From: Argentina anserina
Taxonomy: Eukaryota > Streptophyta > Magnoliopsida > Rosales > Rosaceae
Assembly (NCBI RefSeq): GCF_933775445.1
Contig: NC_065878.1
Span: 6,780,001 to 6,844,000, forward strand
DNA length: 64,000 bases
Direction: 5' to 3'
The notes below the pieces were generated by a model that worked only from the letters and a program-made list of their open reading frames with translations, ran no database searches and was not told where the DNA came from. Shown in pieces: positions 46,530 to 58,200 of the stretch. The stretch's first letter is position 1. Every line of letters starts with the position of its first letter. A program made the translations under genes and the position numbers.

Positions 46530-47094
46530 CTTTGAAGGTTTGTAGTATACGGGAGTAGCTTCTCTTGAGAGAAGTCCTTGCTTGTGAATTTCACGTCTCT
46601 TGCGTGAATATGCGGGAGGAACAATTTTGAAGGCTTTGATGCGGGGACTTGCGGGGCAAAAAGATGTTTTTGCGGAGCGAATGCGGAGGAGACCCTGCGG
46701 TGCTGCGGGGCTGCGTGCAGGGCTTGCAGGCAGGGGCTGCGGCAGGGGCTGCAGGGGCTGCAGGGGGGGTTGCGGCAGGGGCTGCGGGGGGGGGGGGGGG
46801 GGGGTTGCGGCAGGGGCTGCAGGGGGGGTTGCGGCAGGGGCTGCGGGGGGGGGGGGGGGGGGGTTGCGGCAGGGGCTGCAGGGGGGGTTGCGGCAGGGGC
46901 TGCAGGGGCTGCAGGGGGGGCTGCGGGGAGGGGCTGCGGCGAATCGGCGGCAGCGATGCGGCGGCGAGCAGGAGGTGCGCCGGCGAGGAGATGCCAGAGC
47001 TGGGAATCGACGGCGGCCGGCGGAGGAGAGAGAGAGAGAAAAAAAAAAGAGGGCTCTAAAAGTTCAGGGTTTTAGGGCAAAGTGCGTGATAACG
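46530..47094 (-). other. Copia 5' leader exon
   Basis: Between the 5' LTR and the predicted donor. It starts CGTTATCACGCAC on the minus strand, at the primer-binding position, and is C-rich in the sense strand because of the repeat at 46730-46930. Confidence 0.6.
46730..46930 (+). repeat. G-rich minisatellite with two 19-G runs
   Basis: Runs of 19 G at 46786-46804 and 46845-46863 are spaced by TTGCGGCAGGGGCTGC-type units; period 59 bp. All long Gly/Ala-rich frames here are products of this repeat. Confidence 0.92.
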
Positions 47095-47279
47095 TGATGC
47101 AGGATGAAATAATTGTGTATTATTGAATGATATGGTGGCCTATATATAGGCATTTACAAAACCACAATCCCGTAAGATTCGGAGTCCTAATCTATTACGG
47201 AGATGCTAATCTATCTCCTAACAGGAAACCTATTAGGCTAAGACACACATAAGGGTAGAATAGTAATTCTTCCGGAACA
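47095..47279 (-). repeat. 5' LTR of the copia element
   Basis: 185 bp, two differences from 37030-37214. It carries the promoter-side GCCTATATATAGGC motif at about 47138-47151. Confidence 0.93.
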
Positions 47280-47502
47280 CATACAACGCTTATGTGAACA
47301 AACATATGAAAGCTCAAAGAACTTTCGTGCAAGTTATGCACAACTGCACAAGGCTGGCCCATAATATTCGGGATTCTAGACTTCTAGTATTAAATCATGA
47401 TGACGTACGTAATATACATCGTAGAAAAAACAAGGTCACCCATATCTTACATTGTCACCTTAGTAAGGCAGAGGCAGCCTCCGGCCTATTATCATCTTAG
47501 AA

Positions 47503-48201
47503 ATGGGGCTTCTCATCATTTCCTCATTTTGCTTGTTCGCAGTGGCTTTTCCCATAATAATCAATGCAACCAAAAATGAGTGCAATGAAATGAATTGCCG
47601 GAATGATGGTCCAGGTATCCATTTTCCATTTATGCTCAAAGATAGACACCCAAATCACTGCTGCGGGTACCCTGGCTTCGTCGTTTCTTGCAATCAGAGA
47701 GATGAGACGGTTCTTGAGCTCCCACAAGTTCCATTCAACTTCGCAGTGAGAAGCATAGATTATAAGTTTCAGGAAATCGAACTTTACGACCCCGAAAATT
47801 GCCTGCAGGAGAAGCTGATAAAAATTCAGAACATGTTAACCTCGCCCTTCGTCTTATTCTACCCTCGTAACCTGACCTTATTTAATTGTTCTTCAGTTCT
47901 TGATCAAGGTGACCGATATGACTATAAGCCTCTCGCCTGCCTTAGCCACTCCAGCCATCATTTTTATGCTATTGACTCTACGGATGCAATTGGTCACGAC
48001 CTACAGTCTTGTACAAAGATGTATAATGTTTTATCAGTTCCAACAGTACTTCATGATGACTATGGGAAGGACCCTGATTTTTGTGTGTGGAACTGGTCCA
48101 CCCCAATGTGTACAGAATGCGAAGCAAGGGGAAAGAGGTGTACATTGGAAAATAATACGATTATATGCATTGATTGGCCAGCAAGTAAAGGTAACCTGTA
48201 G
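47503..48201 (+). CDS. LRK10L-type receptor kinase, ectodomain exon
   Basis: A clean 232-codon frame from ATG 47503. Residues 1-23 are a hydrophobic signal peptide (LLIISSFCLFAVAF). Then comes a galacturonan-binding GUB_WAK-type domain (CNEMNCRNDGPGIHFPF, HCCGYPGFVVSC) and a C-terminal cysteine-rich WAK-associated part (CTECEARGKRCTLENN). AAAG/GTAACC at 48187-48196 is a likely splice donor, so the exon would end at 48190 and the stop at 48201 would be intronic. The family works as plasma membrane receptors with the ectodomain in the cell wall space. The copia LTR ends about 220 bp upstream. The gene as a whole is broken downstream. Confidence 0.7.
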   Translation: MGLLIISSFCLFAVAFPIIINATKNECNEMNCRNDGPGIHFPFMLKDRHPNHCCGYPGFVVSCNQRDETVLELPQVPFNFAVRSIDYKFQEIELYDPENCLQEKLIKIQNMLTSPFVLFYPRNLTLFNCSSVLDQGDRYDYKPLACLSHSSHHFYAIDSTDAIGHDLQSCTKMYNVLSVPTVLHDDYGKDPDFCVWNWSTPMCTECEARGKRCTLENNTIICIDWPASKGNL

Positions 48202-48234
48202 TCCTGTACAGGTCTGTTCGCATAAATTAACTGA

Positions 48235-48477
48235 TTATCCTGTTTACATGAACTCGCAATTGACGGAAAAAATTGCTGGTCAATTACAAAACTCTCAAGC
48301 CGAACAGATATTCCTATGCTGAAATTACGAGGATTACAAATCAATTCAAGCAGAAGTTGGGCCAAGGAGCAATACGGAACTGTTTTCAAAGGAATGCTTA
48401 CACCCGAATTTTTTGTAGCTGTGAAAGTCCTCAATAGTTGCAAGGGAGATGGGGAAGAGTTCATTAATGAAGTAGGA
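48235..48477 (+). pseudogene. LRK10L kinase fragment, cut by the Tekay-like element
   Basis: RYSYAEITRITNQFKQKLGQG in one frame, then after a one-base shift near 48378 YGTVFKGMLTPEFFVAVKVL (with the ATP-binding lysine) and CKGDGEEFINEVG, ending where the LTR begins at 48478. The membrane segment expected between ectodomain and kinase is not found in the roughly 100 bp between them. The remaining kinase would lie beyond the right edge of the window. Confidence 0.82.
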
Positions 48478-51044
48478 TGTCACGATCCCGAATTTCGAAT
48501 GATAAAAATTTGTATTCGAAGCCATAAAAATTCAAAAACAATTTCAAATATACTGAAATCATCACCACTAACAGTATAAAGAAATCTTCGACGTTTTCAG
48601 AGTAGTCTGTCAATTCTGCTAATCCACACCTGCAGAAATATCTCATACACCATCGAATAGGTGCACTAGGATTTTAAACACAAACCCGGAAAGCTTTGCA
48701 GCTCATATGACAAAAACAACAATACAACTCGTGTATAAATACAAAATAAACATACTGAAAACATATAATTATAAATGAACTCATGAGTCATTGGACGGCC
48801 CATCTGGTTGTCCAATAATATCTGAAAATATAAGTACTCATGAGAAATAGGGCAACCTCTCTGTTTACCCAAATACATTTATAATACGGGTACTCATGTG
48901 CGCTGGTACACCTCTGTTACCCCTCATGAAGTACGCCGTCAGACATTGTGAACCTCTCGCTACCCACTATCCAAAATAAAAATACTGAAAACATTTAATT
49001 ATAAATGTTTTCATGAGTCATTGGACGGCTCATCTGGTTGTCCAATAATATCTGAAAATATAAGTACTCATGAGAAATCAGGCAACCCATCTGTTTACCC
49101 AATTACATTTATAATACGGGTACTCATGAGACCCAGGTACTCTTCCGTTACCCCTCATGCAGTACACCACCGGGCATTGGGCAACCCATCTGTCACCCAA
49201 AAATCCCAAAAGTATGGGTATTCATAAGCTTGGTAACCCATCTGTTACCCCTGATGCAGTACACTGGTAGACAGACTAGAGCTCTAACTATATCGTAACT
49301 ATCGCCCGGCCAAGGCTAGGTTCCGATGCTAACACGTCCGAAAACTGGTCCGAAGACAGAAAAACACGTCCGAAGACAGAAAACGTTTTAACAAAACTCA
49401 ATGTTAAAACCACGTACAATAATAATCCGCTCATGTTATTGTACTACAACAAGCAACTCTTACTTAAATAAAATAAATATAGTTGCCACAATATAATTCA
49501 TTTCAAAGTAAGAACTTAACAGTATATGATATAGCAACTCATATATATGTATCGTATTTACCATTTTATACACATACACAACCCACTATATTATATACAT
49601 ATCATAGTTTGTTCTTTTAAAATAAATGTAATTATGAATCTCCGCTAAGGGTAGATTCGTCACTGTGAGATTTTACTCAGCTTATAATCTTAAGCGTAAT
49701 TTCCACGATTCCGAAAGTGAATCATTTACTTGATGTATCAATTACCTAGAATAGATAAGAAACGAATTTAGAATCGTTACGTAAATGCCGAAACAGTAAT
49801 AATATTTTACTATTCAGCAATTTCTGGTTTTTACGAAGTTATCGTTCACGTAGTTAATATTCACGTTTTATTGTACAAATACCTATTAATTACGTATTGT
49901 TATACGAGTACGTACTATTTACGTATTCTTGTACGTGTACATACTATTTACGTATTTCTGTACGAGTACATAATATTTCCGTTTTTCAGTACATCCATGT
50001 ACTATTCAATCGTATATACTGACTCAGTAAATAATAATTACTGATTTACCTTTCAGAAATTACTTTTACAATTACTGTACGTAATTTACATTTACCGTAC
50101 GTAAATTAAATTCCCATTTACTGTACGTAAATTACTTTATACATTCACCGTACGTAAAAATATTTTACAAAAAAACTGTTTCAAAATCACTATTCACTCG
50201 CCGCCACGTGCCTAAATGTTAAAACCACTATTCACCTCTCCTAAAATCAGCGCGTTGCTCGCCACCACCGCCCCCAAACCCCTCCATTTCCTCTCCTCTT
50301 CCCCCTACGGCCTCAAGCCGCCTCCCTGCCCTTCTCACGCTACCTCACGCGCCACCTAAGGCGGCAGTATCCTCTCCGCTCCTCCTTCTCCGATCCTCCA
50401 CCAAATCACCACCAATTCAGCCACAAAACCCACCAACCAACAAATCAAGCAAACCCTTACCTCGTGAGGGCGTAGAACCGCCGAGAAGACCACCGGAGGT
50501 GCTTGCAAGGCCGACAGAGTCGAATCGAGCAGAGGCGAGCGGCGAGCGGCGAATCGAGCTCCACACTCGTCATACGTTGTTCCGGGGGTAAGGTGAGGTG
50601 GAAGCGAGCTATTCTCCGAGCGCTTGCATCGCCGGAGGTGGAAACTGGACGGCGTCGAGTTGCAGATCGATGAAGGTGCGTTGGCGTGGCGAACGGCGGC
50701 GAGGGAGGACATGTCCTTCTCGGGGTTTCTCGCAGAGAACCTTGCGAGGCTTTTGGGTGAGGCGGTGAGGGCCACGGCAGCCCAGGGGAGGAGATCGCCG
50801 GTGAGGTGTTATGAGAGAGAGAGAGCGATCGGGGAGAGAGAGAGAGAGAGAGAGGAGGGAGGCGGGTGCGAGAGAGGGGTTTCCGAAAATGGAAACCCTA
50901 ATCTCAAAATTTCTCTTTTTATACCCACGTCCAAAATCGGAAACAAACTTCCGTTCTTAATAACTTTCACGTCCGACGTCCGATTTGAACGCGTGATGTG
51001 TCCACGAACTCGTATTGACGAGCTCTACAACTTTCGTGAAAGAC

Positions 51045-52610
51045 TGATAGGAGCACAAAGTGTGACGTTCTTAATGTTTATATGCCCTATTCTTATGCTT
51101 TGTTACTTCTTATTTAGTTGTTTTAGATTCATATTTGTCATATGTATGTTATAGGTAGAGCTATTTCGAATTGAGATGATTTGATGATGAAATTGTGCTA
51201 AGTGTTAGAACTCCTGATTGAGCTAGGATTCCTTACTTGACTAGGACTCTACTTTCCTAATTTCATTCTTTCCTATTTCTTAATCGACGATTTCTTTTCA
51301 GGAAAGACAAATCATATTTGGAAAGATAGGAGAGTTGCCGAGTTGCATTCCTAGTTGAACAAGGAAATCATATTCGAGTTGAACAAGGAGAAGAGGAGGC
51401 CGGCCTAGCTACTCCTAGTTGGACCAAGAGATTGCCGTGCAGCCCTTAAAGAGATCTCCCTATTGGACTTGGTTTCCTACATCAAGTTGGATATGGAGTA
51501 CATAAATCAAATCCATAACAAAGATGATTTCAGTTTCCCAATTGGATTCTATTTCCTTTTGGCACGCAAGAAGGCTTCCTACACCTCTATATATAGAGGC
51601 CGGCCTCTCCGTTCAGAACATCATCAGCCCTACACACAAACACAGCCATAGCTCTGCCGAATTCATCCTTCACCATTCCAAGAAATCCTAAAACCGATTC
51701 CATCATTCCCCACCTATCAATAACCTTCAAACACGCTTGTGAAGGAGGTTTCATCCATAGAAGTCTCGGCTACACTTGTGGATTGCTTGATTTATAAAGT
51801 GTAACCATGATTCACTCTTGTTTAATTTCGGTTTTGGTTTTGTTCTTGTTCTTGGATGAAGCTTGCGATTTGTTTAGAGTAGTCTTGTATCAATTTTGTC
51901 TATGAAATAGCTACTTGATTCAATTTATATCGAGGATTCGAAAATTATGTTTTGGTTTTATGAATTTCTGTTTTTGGTTTCTGCCGAATGTATGTATGAT
52001 CAATTTTCGATTTCTATGTGTTATGACTATGCTTGTAGCATGATATTTAGGTTGTTGGATTAAAGACTTATGCTAAGAACATGTTTAGTCTTGTTTATGT
52101 GATTTTCGAATTGCATGGTTGTTGGTTAAGTAAGTGACATACTTGATGAATTCAATGTGCATGGCTTTGGGATTACATGATTAAGATGAACATGTTAGAA
52201 TTTCGATTATGGCTGCTTGGTTTTGATCTAATGTGTTAAGTGTCTATGTGTTTAGGTTACTGCTTAGAACCCTAAATGCATGATCCATCCATGGTTGCTC
52301 AATATATGTCTCGGCATGACTCAATAAGAAGTTGTAGAACTTGTTTCGATTCCCTTTGTATGATTTGTTTTGGTGATTGTTTATGTGTTGGTTGGTTGAT
52401 CACATGTATATATTAGTTTAGGTTTTATTTACTGTTTTTATGACTCAATCCAAAATCTATATCAAACTTTAAAACCTTTATGAATTCGTGTAAGTATTGT
52501 GATCCTAAGCCCTGGCTGGATCCCCGGTTTGTGAACGATACCCTCTTGCTTTATACTACTATGATGTGTTCGGGGTTAAATATTGATGTCGAGTAATCGA
52601 GCATTCATCA
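51045..52610 (+). repeat. 5' LTR of the Athila element
   Basis: Begins TGATAGGAG and ends CATTCATCA. TATA region CCTCTATATATAGAGG at 51584-51599. The small frame at 51463-51651 recurs in the other LTR only because the LTRs are nearly identical. Confidence 0.95.
51584..51599 (+). promoter_or_regulatory. Probable TATA box of the Athila LTR
   Basis: CCTCTATATATAGAGG, a perfect 16-bp palindrome around TATATATA; the second copy is at 61297-61312. Transcription would start about 30 bp downstream. Confidence 0.6.
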
Positions 52611-52612
52611 AA

Positions 52613-52632
52613 TGGCGCCGTTGCCGGGGATC
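52613..52632 (+). other. Primer binding site for tRNA-Asp
   Basis: TGGCGCCGTTGCCGGGGATC, two bases after the LTR, complementary to the 3' end of plant tRNA-Asp. Confidence 0.93.
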
Positions 52633-53290
52633 CATTAGAGATGGATCCCTAACTTTTACTACGAATTCATTGTGAATATTGTACATTTGTATATTCTTAT
52701 TCTTATTTCGTGTAACATATAGTAATGTATCTTAGGTTGTTGTTTTGGTGCTTGAGTGAATGATTGTTGTAGGTTGTAAATCAAACGGAATAGGTAAAGT
52801 CCCTTTTGTTAATATTAGCCTTAACCCTTCATGCTAGCTCTCAAGTTTGCATGAGGTCGAGGGCGGCTTTTATTAACACTTGGAGATTTGTCTAACACAT
52901 GAGGTTAAGTCCAGCTGAGTAAGGGGCACGCTCTTTTATTACTCTGGTGCATGGGACCAAAATTGGATCTCAGAGAACTACTGACTGACATACATCTCGG
53001 TGATGGAGTCGATAGGGAGTTCGCTCTCCGTAGTTCAACAAATGAGTCCTACCATGTTCACTATCTCTGATTGAGCTAAAGGCCTTCTGAAACAAAGACT
53101 TGATCTTGTGTCTAGGCATCCATACTTAGGCCGCACGTCCACCTTGATTTACAACTTAGAATCAATCGATCATTCAATTATTGAAATGGCAAAAAGAACT
53201 TGTGAATTGTATGAACTTGTGAAAACGTAAAGAACTAACTCTTGTAACTTGATATAGTTGCCGTGCCTTCCCCCATAAGTGTGCGTGTGT
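52633..53290 (+). other. Athila leader, non-coding
   Basis: About 650 bp between primer binding site and gag. No coding frame of note; TTTCATATAAACAG near 53356-53369 looks like a splice acceptor close to the ATG at 53378, so gag may follow a leader intron. Confidence 0.45.
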
Positions 53291-55202
53291 ATGACTAAGG
53301 GAAGGCACGAATTTTATGTATCCATTATGTATTCTTCATGGCTAACTCGTTACCTTTCATATAAACAGGTACTATGCATGTCCGAATTTTCTAAGAAGAC
53401 ACAAGAGCTCAAGGATCGAATTCAAGCACTTAGAGATTTAAACAACTCTTTCATAAGTAGACCTTTAAATTTCGAAACATCTCCAAGCAATTCAAACTTA
53501 AACTCTTCACCTAGATCAGAAGAAGAGGAGGATCTTTCCTTCCCCTTCGTCTTCAAGTCAGACTTAGACACAATTGCGGGCCGTGACATAATCCCTGTTG
53601 GTGCTCCAATGGCACTAAAGAATGCATTCATTCCCACCACCCCGGAATCACCCTCATGCATTGCTTTCACTCCACCTGATGAAGCTAACTTCTCCATTCC
53701 TGTTCAATTGCTTGGGCAGCTGCCTAAGTACTCTGGTTCATCAATGGAAGACCCTAATGTTCACCTTAGGGAGTTCTTGGACATTTGCAAGCTCCAATCG
53801 ATTCATCATCTTTCTCAAGAAGGCTTGAGGTTGCTTTTGTTCCCTTACCCTTAAGGATGATGCTAAACGTTGGTTGTATTCTTTGCCTGCAGGAATCATC
53901 ACTACATGGGATGAAATGACTAGGAGGTTCTTGAAGCAATTCTTCCCTGCTCAACTCACGAAAAGACTTAGGAGGGAGATTCAGAACTTCACTCAAAAAG
54001 ATGGTGATTCGCTCTATGAGGCTTGGGAGGAATTTCAGGAACTACAAAGGAAGTGCCCTCACCATGGTATTTCGTTGGATGACTTGGTGCAATTCTTCTA
54101 TGAAGGACTCGACACCACCATTAAGAGCATGGTGGACTCGGCATGTGGCTGCACCTTCATGAACAAAACCGGTCAAGAAGCTTACACCTTGATCGATGAC
54201 TTGGCTGACAACAATCGCCAATTTAGTTCCAAGGAGAAGAGAGGAAGCAAGAGCCGTGGGGTGTATGATGTTGATGCAAGGAATCAGATGGCGACTTTAG
54301 AAAGGAAGCTTGACGTGCTAGTCAAGGCATTCAATGGTTCGAGCATCAACCCTCAAGCATGTGGCATTTGTTCTTTCAAGGATCACACGACTGACAATTG
54401 TCCAAATGGTGCAATGACTGAAGAAGAGTTGAACTTTATGGGGCAACAAAGGCCTAGGTACGATCCATATTCGAACACATACAACCCTGGACTTAGAGAT
54501 CATCCAAATTTTCGTTGGAGCAACAATGCTCAACCATCCAATGCTCAAGGTCAAGGACCTCGTCCTTCAGGTTTGTTTGTGAGGCCTCAGGTACCTCAAG
54601 GTTCTGCTCCCTTTAACTCTAATGTTCATGGTTCGAATAATGCATCTTCACCTAATTATGATGAACTTTTGAAGTCTCTTGCTCAAGGGAAACAAAATCT
54701 AAACTCTGCTACTCAAGCCTTAGTTACAGGTCAACAAGCTCATTCTAAGGATATAACCGAGCTTAAGAAGCAGATGGGACAAGTGATCAATTTCATGGGC
54801 AAGATCCATGAAGGAGGGAAGTTGCCGAGCCAAACTGAGCCTAATCCGAACGTAAAGGCCATGGTGACACGAAGTGGGAGGACCTTGGATGCTCCATTGC
54901 AGCAACACAAGAAGGCCGTGTCTTCTAAAGGACAAGAGGCCGAGAATTACAATGTCAAAGACTTAGAGAAGGATCCTGCCTCCTCTAAAGCCAAAGATGC
55001 CGTGCCTCTACCAAAAGAAGATCATGCCGTGCATAACAAAGGTAAGGATCCTAGCTCTAGTGGTTTGGTTTCGACTAATGATCTTCCTCGTGTTCCCTTC
55101 CCTAGTAGATTTGCAAAGCAAAAGAAGGATGGCTCTGATCAAGCCATGCTCGACATTTTCAAGAAGGTGGAAGTGAACATGCCTCTTATTGAATGCATAT
55201 AA
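53291..55202 (+). pseudogene. gag: Athila gag, one frameshift
   Basis: First part 53291-53854 (a second candidate ATG at 53378 starts MSEFSKKTQELKDRIQAL), second part 53850-55202. A one-base shift near 53836-53850 separates them. The capsid domain includes LPAGIITTWDEMTRRFLKQF and YEAWEEFQELQRKCPHHG; a CX2CX4HX4C zinc knuckle (CGICSFKDHTTDNC) lies near 54358-54400. The C-terminal third is Lys/Ser-rich. It stops at TAA 55200-55202, in the same frame as pol. Confidence 0.88.
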
Positions 55203-58200
55203 CAAAATCCTAAGTATGCTAAGTTTTTGAAAGAATTGTGCACCAATAAGAGGATGACTCGAGAGAAGGAGGTTGTTACAATGAGTGAGACGGTTTCTGC
55301 CGTGCTCCAAAGGAAGCTACCACCAAAGCTTAAGGATCCAGGGAGTTTTTCTATCCCTTGTACAATCGGAAACATGACATTTGAAAAGATAATGTTAGAC
55401 TTAGGTGCATCTATAAATGTAATGCCGCACTATATCTATGAGAACCTAGGTCTAGGTGATTTGAAACGTGACAATGTTGTGATTCGATTGGCTGATTGTT
55501 CCAACAAAGTCCCTTTGGGCTATGTTGAAGATGTTCTTGTGCAGGTTTCGAGCTTGATCTTTCCTGCCGACTTCTATGTCATAGACATGGAGCCAACGGA
55601 GGCAGATGACAAGGAGGTTCCTATCTTGTTGGGCCGCCCCTTCATGAGGACTGCACGAACAAAAATAGATGTGTTTAGTGGATCACTCACCTTTGAGTTC
55701 GATGGTGAAGTAATTAGCTTCAACATCTTTGAAGCCATGAGGTATCCTCTTTCGGAGTTAAGTGATTGTTTTTCAGTTGACATACTTGATTCCCTTGCAG
55801 ATAACTACTTAGATACCTTGGCACATGACGAGTTGGCACTCACCATTGCCCAAGGGGCCGGATTTACGAGTAATAGCTCAAACATTTCGGTGTTAGAAGA
55901 AAAAGATGCCGTGCCATCCTTCATTCTTGAGAACGTGACCTCTCTTGAGGTTGCACGTGAGGTAAGCTTTGTCTCTCCTAGTCCAATTATCTTAACTACT
56001 AACAAGAATCTTCCTTCTGTGGTGCAAGCTCCGAAGCTTGATCTTAAGGTTCTTCCGGACCACTTGAAGTATGCGTTTTTAGGAGAAGAGGATACATTGC
56101 CCGTGATCATTTCATCTTCACTAAATGAGGAGCAAGAAGAGAGATTGATTGAGGTGTTGAAGAGACACAAGACGGCAATAGGATGGACCTTAGCAGACAT
56201 CAAGGGGATCAGCCCTACCATGTGTGTGCATCGAATATTGCTAGAAGATGGTGCCAAACCAACTAAGGAAGGTCAGAGACGCCTTCACCCACCAATGATG
56301 CAAGTTGTAAAGGATGAAATCACCAAGTTGCACGATTGTGGCGTGATCTACCCCATCTCGGACAGTAGGTGGATCTCTCCTATTCAAGTTGTGCCAAAGA
56401 AGTCAGGCATCACGGTGGTGAAGAACAAGGACAACGAGTTGGTGCCTCAAAGGACAGTGACCGGTCATAGAGTATGTATTGACTATAGGAAGCTCAATGC
56501 AACAACAAGGAAGGATCACATGCCATTGCCATTCATTGATCAAATGCTTGAGAGGTTAGCTGGTCACTCTTTCTATTGTTTCCTTGATGGATATAGTGGA
56601 TACAACCAAATAAGTGTTGCGGAAGAAGATCAAGAGAAGACTACATTCACATGCCCTTTTGGTACGTTTGCCTATCGTCGCATGCATTTTGGCTTATGCA
56701 ACGCCCCAGGTACGTTTCAACGTTGTATGTATCACATTTTCTCTGAGTATATTGGTTCTAAAATTGAAGTTTTCATGGATGATTTTTCTGTCTATGGTGA
56801 AGATTTCGAAACTTGCCTTGAAAATGTTGAACTAGTGCTTAAACGTTGTGAAGAAACTAACTTGGTTTTGAATTGGGAAAAATGTCACTTTATGGTCACG
56901 CAAGGTATTGTCTTAGGTCATATTGTTTCATCTAGAGGAATTGAGGTTGATAAGTCTAAAATAGACCTTGTGCGTCACTTACCCCTCCCCACAAGTGTGA
57001 GGGATGTTCGATCGTTTCTTGGACATGCAGGTTTCTATCGTAGGTTTATCAAGGATTTTTCCAAGATTGCGAGACCAATGAGTTCATTGCTTCAAAAGGA
57101 CGTCCCATTTCACTTTGATGATGATTGCAAGCATGCATTCGAAACTTTGAAGAAGCTCCTAACTTCAGCACCGATCATGGCACCGCCGGATTGGTCCTTG
57201 CCATTCGAGTTGATGTGTGATGCCTCCGACTATGCAGTTGGAGCCGTGCTAGGGCAGCAGAAGGACAAGCAGCCCTACGCCATCTACTATGCCTCACGAA
57301 CACTCAATGATGCTCAACAAAACTACACCACAACTGAAAAAGAACTTCTTGCCTTGATCTTTGCTCTAGATAAGTTTCGTTCTTACTTACTTCAATCTAA
57401 AGTTATTGTTTACACTGACCATGCAGCTTTGAAGTATTTAATGACAAAGAAGGATGCCAAACCGAGATTGATTCGATGGATTCTTCTACTCCAAGAGTTT
57501 GATCTCGAGATCAAGGACAAGAAGGGAAGTGATAATGTTGTGGCGGGTCATTTGAGTCGTTTGGTGAGAGATGCCGAGCCCTTGGCCATCCAAGAGAGCT
57601 TTCCGGACGAGCAACTCTTTCGAGTTGAGGTAAGTGAGCCATGGTATGCAGATATTGTCAATTATCTTGTTTCTAAGCAATTTCCTGATACATTATCGCA
57701 TGCACAAAAGAATAGACTCAAGGCATTAGCTAAGTATTATGTTTGGGATGAACCATACTTGTGGAAACATTGTGTTGATCAAATCATTAGGAGGTGTGTT
57801 CCTGAACATGAACATCATTCTATACTTACTTTTTGCCATTCTGAATCTTGTGGAGGACATTTTGGTTCACGTAGGACTGCTCTTAAGGTGTTAGAATGTG
57901 GTTTCTTTTGGCCTACGATTTTCAAAGATGCATATCATTTTTGCATGACTTGTGATAGGTGCCAACGTATGGGAAACTTAGGATCTAGAGATCAAATGCC
58001 TATGACACCGATTATATATGTCGAAATTTTTGATTGTTGGGGTATTGATTTCATGGGACCTTTTCCTAGCTCAAATGGTTTCTTATATATACTCGTTTGT
58101 GTTGACTATGTTTCGAAATGGGTGGAAGCAAAGGCCACCCGGACTAATGATTCTCGAGTTGTTGCAGATTTCCTTCGTTCTAACATTTTCTCTAGGTTTG

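Larger units (their letters stand above)
37030..47279 (-). mobile_element. Ty1/copia element with separate gag and pol, split by solo LTR A4
   Basis: Minus strand. LTRs of 185 bp at 37030-37214 and 47095-47279, with perfect CATAC duplications (37025-37029 and 47280-47284). The domain order protease, integrase, RT, RNase H is that of copia. Gag (45122-46183) and pol (ending upstream at 41182) are separate frames with about 965 nt between them once the solo LTR is taken out, unlike the usual single frame. The LTRs differ at 2 positions of 185. Gag is intact; pol has a deletion, frameshift and stop in RNase H. I cannot name the copia lineage with confidence. Confidence 0.93.

Noticed and set aside
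46600..47097. Long Gly/Ala-rich frames in three phases
   Set aside because: All are open only because the G-rich 59-bp repeat has no stops; they are antisense to the copia leader.
37025..47284. Two separate copia elements
   Set aside because: The matching CATAC duplications and paired 185-bp LTRs show one element; the break is the nested solo LTR A4.
51463..51651. Small frame MDLVSYIKLDMEY conserved at 61176-61364
   Set aside because: Both copies lie in the two LTRs of one recent insertion, so identity reflects age, not selection.
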